DNA of 64,000 nt from Pandoraea fibrosis (GTDB taxonomy: Bacteria; Pseudomonadota; Gammaproteobacteria; Burkholderiales; Burkholderiaceae), in the NCBI RefSeq assembly GCF_000807775.2, contig NZ_CP047385.1, forward strand, positions 4,650,001 to 4,714,000, given 5' to 3'. The translations under genes and the position numbers were made by a program. Position 1 is the stretch's first letter. Each line of letters begins with the position of its first letter. Shown one piece after another: positions 42,984 to 50,544 of the stretch. The notes beneath the pieces are model-generated. The model was given only the letters and a program-made list of their open reading frames with translations, was not told the origin of the DNA and searched no databases.

Positions 42984-44009
42984 TCAGCCCACCACCACGA
43001 TGCCACCGGGTAGTTGCGTCACCCGCGCGCCAAGCACTTCCTGAATCTGCGCGAAGATTTCGCCCAGCCGGTCAATGCGGAATCGTCCGCTCAGACGGCT
43101 TTGCGCCAGTTGACTGTCGATCACCACCACACGCCCCGAGCGATAGCGATTGATCTCGCCAACGACGTCGGCGAGCGGCGTGTCGCGGAACACGAGCACG
43201 CCCGAGCGCCACGCGGTGGCGACGGTCGCATCGACCGACGTCGCGCGCCCGAGGTGTTGCCCCCGATAGATCACTTGCTGGTTCGCCGCCAACTGCACGT
43301 AATTGCTGCCCAGTTCGACGCGAACGTTACCGGACACACATGTCACGCATACGCACGTATCGAGATTGCGCACCTCAAAATTGGCCTGCGTGCCGATGGT
43401 ACGTCCATCGCCCGCCGAGACGACGAACCGCCCGGCACTACGCGAGTTGTCGACGGCGATCTCGCCATCGAGCAAGTCAATGCCGGAACGTGCGCTCAGT
43501 GCGGACTGCCCACTGGCCTGCGCGCCCGTCCTCATCAGCGCGATGCTGGTTCGCGTGTTCAGATTGACCGTGACGTCATTGGGCAGCGCGATCTGCCGCT
43601 GCTCGCCGACCGACGTGCGGTAGTCGGCATGGGCCAACGACGTCATCGCCCCCCAGAGGCCGACCGGGGCGACCACGGCGGCCCCGATGCCGGCCACCGA
43701 TGCGAGTGCGCCACCGAGGAGCACGCGACGCCCGACACGCACAGGACGACGCGCCTCGGCACGCTCGCGGGCGCGCACCATCTCGCCGGCCGGGCCGAGG
43801 TCGCGCCACAGGCGACGCGCGTCGGCGAATGCCGCGGCATGGGAGGGACTCGCATCGCACCATTGCTGGAGCGCCTGCGCATCCGCCACGGTGGCTTCGC
43901 CGGACGTGAGACGTCGCACCCATGCATGGGCGTCACGTTGCACGGCCTGCGCGTCGGACGCGGCCTGCCGGGTGACGAATCGGTTCGGGCTGTCGGGTGC
44001 TGCCTTCAT
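42984..44009 (-). CDS. FecR-type anti-sigma regulator
   Basis: 341 residues. An N-terminal DUF4880-like cytoplasmic domain (WVRRLTSGEATVADAQALQQW, RRLWRDLG) precedes one membrane helix (LLGGALASVAGIGAAVVAPVG). The periplasmic FecR domain has TSVGEQRQIALPNDVTVNLN and GEIAVDNSRSAGRFVVSAGD, and the C-terminal STN-like DUF4974 has VVGEINRYRSGRVVVID. It carries a CVCVTCVSG cluster that I do not expect in FecR. It relays a periplasmic signal to the FecI-like sigma. The gene begins 212 bp after the sigma gene and precedes the giant exoprotein, which it presumably controls. Start 44009 was chosen because upstream sequence is AT-rich non-coding. Confidence 0.9.
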   Translation of the reverse strand: MKAAPDSPNRFVTRQAASDAQAVQRDAHAWVRRLTSGEATVADAQALQQWCDASPSHAAAFADARRLWRDLGPAGEMVRARERAEARRPVRVGRRVLLGGALASVAGIGAAVVAPVGLWGAMTSLAHADYRTSVGEQRQIALPNDVTVNLNTRTSIALMRTGAQASGQSALSARSGIDLLDGEIAVDNSRSAGRFVVSAGDGRTIGTQANFEVRNLDTCVCVTCVSGNVRVELGSNYVQLAANQQVIYRGQHLGRATSVDATVATAWRSGVLVFRDTPLADVVGEINRYRSGRVVVIDSQLAQSRLSGRFRIDRLGEIFAQIQEVLGARVTQLPGGIVVVG

Positions 44010-44221
44010 GTCGGGGTATCTGTCGATCCTCTGCTTGCGGTGGCGGCTATTTTGCCCACAATACGGCCCGCCAATCCGCGCGTATCCACGCAATGTCGTT
44101 AAATTTCCGGGCGTCTTGATTACATGACGTTTCCCATTGCCGGATTCCGCATTTTTTTCAAATTTTTGTCTAGCGCGTCGCACGACCGTCATAAAGTCGT
44201 GCCACGCCCGCTGCCAGCTTT
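44010..44221. promoter_or_regulatory. Spacer between FecI-like sigma and FecR genes
   Basis: 212 bp, unusually AT-rich for this locus. It holds a stem-loop GCACGAC/GTCGTGC (44180-44202) just after the sigma gene and A/T runs around 44150-44170. On the minus strand it includes a GGAAAT hexamer that could be a FecI-type -35, but no convincing -10 follows. It may contain an internal promoter for fecR and the exoprotein. Confidence 0.4.
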
Positions 44222-44725
44222 CTACCGTTCGATGTGCTCGGCGCAGAACGCCTGCGCTCGCTTCAACTCCAGTTCGACCAAACGCAAGGAAATCCCGAAA
44301 CGCTCGGCGACTTCCCGTTGTGCAAGGCCATCTAGACGCACGGCCAGCAGAATGTCGCGACGGCGCTGCGGCATCTGCGCCAGAACCTGCGCGAGTGCAT
44401 TCAGGTCCGAGTTCGCTTCCGCGATCTGGGCCGGGCCGGGATCGGGGCTCACCAGATCGAGCATCGTCTCGATCTCGCCAACGCTCAGACGGCGATCTTC
44501 GGCACGCTGCTTGTCGATCGCCGCGTGATAGGCCATGCGGTATAGATACGCGCCCGGATTGCGCACCGACTCGATGTTCTCCGTGTTCTCCAGACGCACC
44601 CAAGTGTCCTGCAAGGCGTCGCCCGCCAGATCGGACGAGCCGAGCTTACGCGAGAGCAACGTCTTGAGCTGCCCGTATCGCTCCACGAGCAGTTCACGCA
44701 GTGTGGCGCGCGCACTATCGGCCAT
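44222..44725 (-). CDS. ECF sigma factor, FecI-like
   Basis: 167 residues. Region 2: LQDTWVRLENTENIESV and PGAYLYRMAYHAAIDKQR. Region 4: LAQMPQRRRDILLAVRLDGL and REVAERFGISLRLVELEL. Size and motifs fit the FecI group. It starts inside the end of the STN-protein gene (11-bp overlap) and precedes fecR. Together they form a surface-signalling cassette that most likely drives transcription of the giant exoprotein gene, and perhaps the cassette itself. Confidence 0.9.
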   Translation of the reverse strand: MADSARATLRELLVERYGQLKTLLSRKLGSSDLAGDALQDTWVRLENTENIESVRNPGAYLYRMAYHAAIDKQRAEDRRLSVGEIETMLDLVSPDPGPAQIAEANSDLNALAQVLAQMPQRRRDILLAVRLDGLAQREVAERFGISLRLVELELKRAQAFCAEHIER

Positions 44726-45473
44726 TCGACCCTCCCGTCACGGGCCGGGCGTCGTTGGCCGGGTCGCACCCCCAACGGCGGCCGGAGGCCTTCGGCAGAA
44801 TCACGAACGTGAACGGCTGGGCAAGCGATGGCGGCGCGGCTTCCTCGACACGCACGCCTTGCAGCGACGCGACAACCAGCTTGTCGACGCTCGCGTCGCC
44901 GCTAGAACCGAGTAGCGAGACGGGGCCGATCCGTCCCGTAGCGTCGATCCACAGACGCAGTGCAATGCGTCGGGCACCCAGCGCCAACACCGGCTGCGCG
45001 CAGAACGCGTCATGCACACGTGCCTGCACCAGCCCGAAGTAACGATGCGCGGCAGCGGCCGCTACAGGCGCAGTGTCGACAACGTCAGAGGCACTGGTGC
45101 GCAAGGGCACAAGCGCCACCGTCTTCGCGCCGGTATATCGCGGTGTGAGGCCACTGCCTTCAAGCAACGTCGCCAGCGCCGCGCGGTCGGTCATATCACC
45201 TTGCACAGGCGCGGAAAGTCGTCCAGCGGTGAGAGTGCTGTCATAGAGCAGCGACACGTCCGTGAATGCGCCGTAGGACTCGAGCGCGGACTGCAGCGGC
45301 TGCGCAGGGATATCGAAATGCAGCGGCGTCTGCGCCACGGCATCGACGGCGGTCACGCTCCCCGGCGCGACCTCCGTCGCCGAGACACGGGCAGAGCAAG
45401 CGCAGGAGCAGATCATCGCGATGCACAGTAACAATATCGGCCGCGGCGTGCTTATCGCTATGGTTCTGAGCAT
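44715..45473 (-). CDS. Secreted STN-domain protein with TonB-C-like region
   Basis: 252 residues. Signal peptide 1-32 (PILLLCIAMICSCACSARVSA). The STN (secretin/TonB short N-terminus) domain is about 50-125: LHFDIPAQPLQSALESYGAFTD and LLEGSGLTPRYTGAKTVALVP. The second half (YFGLVQARVHDAFC, ALRLWIDATGRIGPVSLLGSSGD) resembles the TonB C-terminal fold that contacts transducer plugs. There is no receptor barrel and no TonB transmembrane helix. STN domains normally pass the outer-membrane signal to FecR, so this protein may replace the usual TonB-dependent transducer in this cassette. First gene of the likely STN-sigma-FecR-exoprotein operon. Confidence 0.8.
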   Translation of the reverse strand: MLRTIAISTPRPILLLCIAMICSCACSARVSATEVAPGSVTAVDAVAQTPLHFDIPAQPLQSALESYGAFTDVSLLYDSTLTAGRLSAPVQGDMTDRAALATLLEGSGLTPRYTGAKTVALVPLRTSASDVVDTAPVAAAAAHRYFGLVQARVHDAFCAQPVLALGARRIALRLWIDATGRIGPVSLLGSSGDASVDKLVVASLQGVRVEEAAPPSLAQPFTFVILPKASGRRWGCDPANDARPVTGGSNGR

Positions 45474-45664
45474 GTCCGCGCTACTTGGCGCACGGCTGCC
45501 CCGGGATCACGTGGGAACCCCTGGGGGCGTGCGAGAGTGAATGCTTCGCGCAGGCTAGCAGTCCGACATGAATTTTTTGTTACAAGCGTCGTATCTGTCA
45601 GCCCCCCCCCGCGTCTGACACCTGAGCGGTGCCGACCCTCTCGCAGGGCTATCTCCCCGGCTTG
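45474..45664. promoter_or_regulatory. Promoter region of the STN-sigma-FecR cassette
   Basis: 191 bp between the citrate synthase stop and the STN gene start, both on the minus strand. On that strand it contains TGTAACAAAAAATTCATGTC, an AT-rich island with ECF-like AAC and GTC triplets, but they are only 11 bases apart and not the usual 16-17. A C8 run lies at 45603. No gene is seen. Confidence 0.4.
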
Positions 45665-46981
45665 CTATCGCGCGACGGAGGGCTCGAACGTATCGGCCGC
45701 CACAGGGCCACCAAATCCGTACTTGGCACGCGGACGCAACATGAAGGCCTGCGTGCGTTGCTCCATGACATGGGCCACCCATCCCGCCGAGCGGCCGATG
45801 ATCCAGAGTGCGGTCGAGGTTCCGTCGGGGAGTCCCAGCGCGCGTGCGAGTGCCACCAGCCCCGTTGCCAGGCCTGCATGCGCATTCGCTTCGGTGCGCA
45901 TGCGCCCGAGAAAATCAAGCGTCAGACGGGTGTTCGTTCGCAACGTCTCGTCAATCGTCGGGTCGTCGGTCTCGTTCATCAGTTCGCCCGCGATCTGCAT
46001 CATCAGATCCGCACGCGCGTCGCCGCCGGGATACAGCGGGTGATTGAAGCCGAGCAGGCTCGCGCCGTATTCACGAACACGGCCCACGCGCGAGTCGAGG
46101 GCGTCGAACGGCTCGCACAGCAGCAACGTCTCGATCTTCTCGGTGCTGGTGCCCGTAGTGAAGCCGATGTGCGAGCCAATCGCTGCGGCCACGCAACCGA
46201 ACAAGTCCGCATTGGTCGACGCCGCGACACGCGCCGAAAACGTCGCCGGAGCCAGTTCGTTGTCGGCCAGCACGACCAACGCGGCGTTCATCGCCCGCAG
46301 CCTCGCCGTCGTCACGGCACTGCCTGCCGCCCGCAGAATGTGCGCAGCGATGCTTTCGTCATTGCCACGCGCAATAAAGCGTCGCTGCGGGCCGAGAAAG
46401 CCGACGCACCCGGCCATGCAATGCAGCATGGCGCGCGCCGCCTGCACGGCAGTGCCATCGGCCAGCTCGCGGGCGCCACGTCCATGCATGGCCAGCGCGA
46501 ACGGCACCATGCCCAGCAAATTGCCGATATCGGCACTCGCCACTTCGCCATCGTAGACGGACAGAAAACGCAACACGTCGGACGGTGTCTCCTGCATCGG
46601 CCACTCGGGAATGCTGTCCTGCCAGATGCCCGTCATGAGCAGATGCACCACCGACTCGAACGATGCCCCGCCGCTCGCCAGATCGATCGCCAGCCGATTC
46701 CGATAGCGCGGACCGTGCGGCGTGATCTGGGTGATGGCCGAATGCAGCACCGGGTCGCCGAAGCGCATGGTCGACTCCGCCACGGCGCCAGTCGGCGCGC
46801 GCCCGCGCTTGCGGGTCGCGAGACGCTCGACATCGCGACGCAGATAGAGACTCTTCCGGCCGTCTTCATGCGGACGTGCCCGAATCAATCCGCGGCTGAC
46901 ATAGGCGTAAAGCGTGGCGGGTTTGATGTCGAGCATGGCCAGCACATCTTCGCGCGTCATCAAATCGGTTTGCTGCGTCAT
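45665..46981 (-). CDS. Citrate synthase family protein with N-terminal MerR-like HTH
   Basis: 438 residues. Residues 8-55 form a MerR/excisionase-type helix-turn-helix (MTREDVLAMLDIKPATLYAY, SRGLIRARPH, LYLRRDVERLA). The rest is a citrate-synthase fold with the catalytic-type His in GFNHPLYPGGDARADL and a second His in FALAMHGRGARE. Substrates could be oxaloacetate or another oxo-acid plus an acyl-CoA. ATG 46981 has GAGGG five bases upstream; an upstream TTG is less likely. It is divergent from the MFS-decarboxylase operon across a 195-bp region with a palindrome. The HTH suggests that it may bind DNA and regulate, a trait I infer only from domain content. Confidence 0.87.
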   Translation of the reverse strand: MTQQTDLMTREDVLAMLDIKPATLYAYVSRGLIRARPHEDGRKSLYLRRDVERLATRKRGRAPTGAVAESTMRFGDPVLHSAITQITPHGPRYRNRLAIDLASGGASFESVVHLLMTGIWQDSIPEWPMQETPSDVLRFLSVYDGEVASADIGNLLGMVPFALAMHGRGARELADGTAVQAARAMLHCMAGCVGFLGPQRRFIARGNDESIAAHILRAAGSAVTTARLRAMNAALVVLADNELAPATFSARVAASTNADLFGCVAAAIGSHIGFTTGTSTEKIETLLLCEPFDALDSRVGRVREYGASLLGFNHPLYPGGDARADLMMQIAGELMNETDDPTIDETLRTNTRLTLDFLGRMRTEANAHAGLATGLVALARALGLPDGTSTALWIIGRSAGWVAHVMEQRTQAFMLRPRAKYGFGGPVAADTFEPSVAR

Positions 46982-47176
46982 GGGTACCCTCGGCAATCGT
47001 CATCGCCCCGCTGCGACGACTTTTCGGCACATCATGCCACATTCATATTGACTTTAAAAATCAATATTGATAAACAAAAAATCGCCCAGTAAAGTCAACT
47101 CCGGATCACAAGACAAAGACACTGCGAGCCCGGTTTTCCGGAACGCCCGACAGGTCGCCCCATTCGGAGACAAGGC
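46982..47176. promoter_or_regulatory. Divergent promoter region with ATCAATATTGAT palindrome
   Basis: 195 bp between the citrate synthase-HTH gene and the MFS gene. The centre is AT-rich and carries the perfect 12-bp palindrome ATCAATATTGAT (47060-47071) and a related half-site TCATATTGA (47043-47051), about two helical turns apart. The palindrome is a strong operator candidate for a local regulator, perhaps the HTH protein itself. Confidence 0.55.
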
Positions 47177-48541
47177 ATGACCCAAGAGACCCCGTCGCGG
47201 CCATCGGAACGTATCGACGTTCGCGACGCGCTGCAATCCGCCCCGCTCGGGGCGTTTCACTACTGGCTGGGCACGCTGCTCGCGCTCATCCTGCTGTTCG
47301 ACGGCTTCGACCTCTACAACGCGGCCTATATCGTTCACGACGTGAGCGCGCTGTGGCATCTGTCACCGAGCCAGATCGGCGTGTTGCTGTCCTGCGGACT
47401 CGCCGGATTCGCCGCGGGCTCGGCCGTCTCGGGACTGTTCAGCGATCGCATCGGACGCCGCCGCGTGCTGCTCACAGGCATCTGGCTCTCCGGGTTGATG
47501 AGTCTCGCCATCGCCCTGTTCGCGCATGATCTGCGCACCTTCATCGCGCTGCGCTTCGTCATGGGCATCTCGCTGGGCCTGTTGATGCCGGTGGCCGTCA
47601 CCTACATCAACGAGATCGCCCCCAAGCGCAGCGCCAACGTCTTCACCATTGTGTTCTTCTCCTGCGGCTGGATCGGGGGCGCAACGGCATCCGGCTTCAT
47701 TGCCGCGTGGCTGATTCCGCAGTACGGATGGCAAAGCATGTACTACGTCGGCGCGCTCTCAGTCGTGCTGGCATTGGCGCTGCAATTCGCGCTGCCCGAG
47801 TCGGTGTCGTTTCTCGCCAGTCGCGGCCGTCAGGACGAAGTGCGGGCACAACTCACACGCCTTTGGCCCGCCCGGGCCGGCGAGTTCGCGCACGCGACGT
47901 TCACCTCACCCGATGCCGGTGTGAAAGCCGGCTCGGTCGCCGCGCTCTTTTCCAGCGAATTCCGCCGTCAGACGATCTGCCTGTGGGCAATGGGCGCGCT
48001 GTCGCTGTTCTCGTCTTACGGCCTGTCGGGCTGGCTGCCGACGATCATGCTCAAACGCGGCGAAAACCTGTCGACGAGTTTTGCCTACGGCTCGCTGCTC
48101 GTCTTCGCGTCGGCGTTCGGCAGTCTGCTCACCGGCGTTGTGGCGGATCGCATCGGCAATCGCCGTCTGGCCATGTCGCTCGCCTGGTTGTGCGGTGCGG
48201 CGGCCATCGGCGTGCTGGGGACCATCACCGGCGGCTCCGTGACGTTTGTGGGCATCGTGGTTGCCGGCATGTTCGTCATCGGCACGCAGACCGTGCTGAA
48301 CAACCTCGTCGCCGTGAGCTACCCGACGGAGATTCGCAGCACCGGCGTCGGCCTGTACCTCGGCATTGCCCGCGTCGGGGCAATGTGCGGTCCGGCGATT
48401 GCCGGCCTGCTGCAACAGGCGACCGGTGGCGCCGGCGTGATGTTCTTCGTGCTCGGCGCCGCACTGGTCACGGCGGCCGTACTCGTGTTCCTCGTCGCTC
48501 GCCCCGAAACCCTGCCCAAGGCCCCGGCCTTCGGCCACTGA
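47177..48541 (+). CDS. MFS transporter, aromatic acid:H+ symporter-like
   Basis: 454 residues and 12 predicted membrane helices. TM1 ends with LFDGFDLYNAAYI, matching the DGxD signature of AAHS-type permeases (PcaK, BenK). The loop 2-3 motif is GLFSDRIGRRRVLLTG and the second-half repeat is GVVADRIGNRRLAMS. It should import an aromatic or related carboxylate by proton symport. The following genes encode a dihydroxyphthalate-decarboxylase-like protein and a class II aldolase-family protein, which supports an aromatic-acid role. Confidence 0.88.
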   Translation: MTQETPSRPSERIDVRDALQSAPLGAFHYWLGTLLALILLFDGFDLYNAAYIVHDVSALWHLSPSQIGVLLSCGLAGFAAGSAVSGLFSDRIGRRRVLLTGIWLSGLMSLAIALFAHDLRTFIALRFVMGISLGLLMPVAVTYINEIAPKRSANVFTIVFFSCGWIGGATASGFIAAWLIPQYGWQSMYYVGALSVVLALALQFALPESVSFLASRGRQDEVRAQLTRLWPARAGEFAHATFTSPDAGVKAGSVAALFSSEFRRQTICLWAMGALSLFSSYGLSGWLPTIMLKRGENLSTSFAYGSLLVFASAFGSLLTGVVADRIGNRRLAMSLAWLCGAAAIGVLGTITGGSVTFVGIVVAGMFVIGTQTVLNNLVAVSYPTEIRSTGVGLYLGIARVGAMCGPAIAGLLQQATGGAGVMFFVLGAALVTAAVLVFLVARPETLPKAPAFGH

Positions 48542-48610
48542 TCCTCTGCGAATGGGCGAGCGCCGTTCCGGCGCTCGCGCCACGCTGGAGACTGCGCATT
48601 GGAGCGCGTC

Positions 48611-49600
48611 ATGTCAAAGCTCACTCTCTCGCTCGCCGTCAACGACTACGATCATGTGCGCGACCTGCTCGACGGCCGGGTGGCCGCACAAGGGATCGAT
48701 CTCGTGCCATCGGTGCTGCCGGTCGAAGAGATTTTCTATCGCACCACCCACTTTCAGGAGTGGGATCTCTCGGAGATGTCGCTGGCCAAGTACGCGTCGC
48801 TACGCTCGCAGGGCGACGATCGTCTGATCGGCTTGCCGGTCTTTCCGTCGCGCGTGTTCCGGTTGTCGTCTCTCTACGTGCGGGGCGACGCCAGTGTGGC
48901 GTCGAGCGCCGATCTTCGCGGCAAGCGAATCGGCGTGCCGGAGTGGGCGCAAACGGCATCCGTCTATTCGCGCGGATGGCTCACGCACGATCAGGGCATT
49001 GCGCTCACGGATGTCGAATGGGTGCAGGGTGGCGTCAATCAGGCCGGGCGACGCGAGAAGGTCGCCGTGCGCGTACCGGACGGCGTGCGCTATCGCCCCT
49101 CGCCCGAGAAGTCGCTCACGGCCATGCTGCTCGACGGCGACATCGATGCGATTCTCAGCGCGCGTCCGCCGGCACCGCCGCCGGGTCGCGAGCGGGACAT
49201 CGTCCGGCTGCTGCCAGACTTCGAGACGGCCGAGCGCGCCTATTTCGAGCGAACCGGCATCTTCCCGATCATGCATCTGATCGTGATGCGGCGCGATGTC
49301 TTTACGGCAAATCGATGGATCGCGGGCAACCTGCTCAAGGCCTTTACGCAGGCAAAAGACGCCAGCATCGCACGTCTCGAAGACATCACCTGCTCACACT
49401 TTCCACTGCCGTGGATGAGTCAGCGCGCCGCGCAGGCGCGCGCGATGTTCGGTGGCGACCCATGGCCCTATGGCATTGCGCCGAACCGCGTGACGCTCGA
49501 CGCCTTTCTGCGGTTCGCCTTCGAGCAAGGTGTCTGTCACCGCCCGATGCAGGCCGACGAACTGTTTCCTCCCGAGGTGGCTGCCGCCGTGCGGGTCTGA
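48611..49600 (+). CDS. 4,5-dihydroxyphthalate decarboxylase-like / SBP-fold protein
   Basis: 329 residues with a type II periplasmic-binding-protein fold but no signal peptide. Family features: LSLAVNDYDHVRDLLDGRV, EWDLSEMSLAKYASLRSQGDD (core EMSLAKY), LIGLPVFPSRVFRLSSLYV and the long GVNQAGRREKVAV segment. Closest named family that I recognise is Pht5, 4,5-dihydroxyphthalate decarboxylase, which gives protocatechuate and CO2; many members are annotated only as substrate-binding proteins. ATG 48611 follows GGAGCGCG; an in-frame TTG four codons upstream is unlikely. It is 69 bp after the MFS gene and 62 bp before the aldolase-family gene. Confidence 0.78.
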   Translation: MSKLTLSLAVNDYDHVRDLLDGRVAAQGIDLVPSVLPVEEIFYRTTHFQEWDLSEMSLAKYASLRSQGDDRLIGLPVFPSRVFRLSSLYVRGDASVASSADLRGKRIGVPEWAQTASVYSRGWLTHDQGIALTDVEWVQGGVNQAGRREKVAVRVPDGVRYRPSPEKSLTAMLLDGDIDAILSARPPAPPPGRERDIVRLLPDFETAERAYFERTGIFPIMHLIVMRRDVFTANRWIAGNLLKAFTQAKDASIARLEDITCSHFPLPWMSQRAAQARAMFGGDPWPYGIAPNRVTLDAFLRFAFEQGVCHRPMQADELFPPEVAAAVRV

Positions 49601-49662
49601 GATCCGCTCGCTGCCAACATTCCGCCCCATCCTTCTTCAGTGGTATTTCACTTGTCCCGATC

Positions 49663-50427
49663 ATGACGCAAGCTGCTACTCCCTACACGCCGGCGCCCAC
49701 CGAACACGATGCCCGGTCGATGGCGCAACTCCTCGAAGACCTCGCTGCGGCGAACCACATCCTCGCGCATCACGAGGTGCTCGACGGCTTCGGTCATGTG
49801 AGCGTTCGCGACCCGCGCAATCCGGCTCATTTTCTGATCGCGCAATCGATGGCGCCCGAACTGGTGACGCCCGGCGACATTCTCACGCTCGATCTCGATT
49901 GCCAACCGGTCGATGGCGACACGCGCAAGCGCTATCTCGAAACGTGGATTCACAGCGAGATCTACCGCGCGCGTCCGGACGTGGCAGCGATCGTGCACAG
50001 TCACTCGCCGTCGGTGATCCCGTTCGCGGCGTCGTCCGTGCGGCTGCGTCCGGTCTATCACATGGCAGGTTTTCTCGGCAGCGGCGCCCCGGTGTTCGAC
50101 ATCCGGCATTGCTTCGGCTGCACGGACATGCTGGTCCGCAATGGCGATCAAGGCAAAGCGCTCGCCGAGTCGCTGGGCGACGCCGACGTGGCACTCATGC
50201 GCGGACACGGCTTCGTGGCGACCGCCCCGTCGCTACCCGCCGCCGTGTACCGGGCCATCTACACCGAGTTGAACGCGGGCATGCAATCGAAGGCCATCGC
50301 GCTCGGTGGCGAGGTGACCTACCTCGACCCCGAAGAGGGCAACCGCGCCAACGCGACCAATCTGGGTGTGATCGAACGCCCGTGGACATTGTGGAAACGT
50401 CAGGTCGCAGCACTGCGCGGCGATTGA
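49663..50427 (+). CDS. Class II aldolase/adducin family protein
   Basis: 254 residues. It begins MTQAATPYTP. Family motifs: NHILAHHEVLDGFGHVSVR, the zinc pair in AAIVHSHSPSVI (HxH), and the late zinc His in LMRGHGFVA. The family includes fuculose-phosphate aldolase, adducin-like proteins and 3,4-dihydroxyphthalate 2-decarboxylase (PhtC-type). With a dihydroxyphthalate-decarboxylase-like gene next door, an aromatic decarboxylase or hydrolyase is a reasonable guess. ATG 49663 has no strong ribosome-binding site. Last gene of the MFS operon and convergent with atoE. Confidence 0.85.
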   Translation: MTQAATPYTPAPTEHDARSMAQLLEDLAAANHILAHHEVLDGFGHVSVRDPRNPAHFLIAQSMAPELVTPGDILTLDLDCQPVDGDTRKRYLETWIHSEIYRARPDVAAIVHSHSPSVIPFAASSVRLRPVYHMAGFLGSGAPVFDIRHCFGCTDMLVRNGDQGKALAESLGDADVALMRGHGFVATAPSLPAAVYRAIYTELNAGMQSKAIALGGEVTYLDPEEGNRANATNLGVIERPWTLWKRQVAALRGD

Positions 50428-50544
50428 GCGAGGATCGGCGCGACGGTATCCGGTATCTCCACGGCACCGTCCCTCCGACATGGCACTCCCCTTGACGTCG
50501 CCGTCCGACTGTCCGACGTCGGGGGAATGACACACTCGACACCC

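Noticed and set aside
45474..45664. ECF-type promoter upstream of the STN gene
   Set aside because: AAC and GTC triplets are present but spaced 11 and not 16-17 bases, so I do not call the site itself.
47707..50427. 906-aa frame spanning the MFS, decarboxylase and aldolase genes
   Set aside because: Only its last 254 codons are real (the class II aldolase gene from 49663); the earlier part overlaps two well-supported genes out of frame.
50494..50520. GACGTCG/CGACGTC dyad between the aldolase and atoE genes as terminator
   Set aside because: The loop is long and there is no T-run on either strand.
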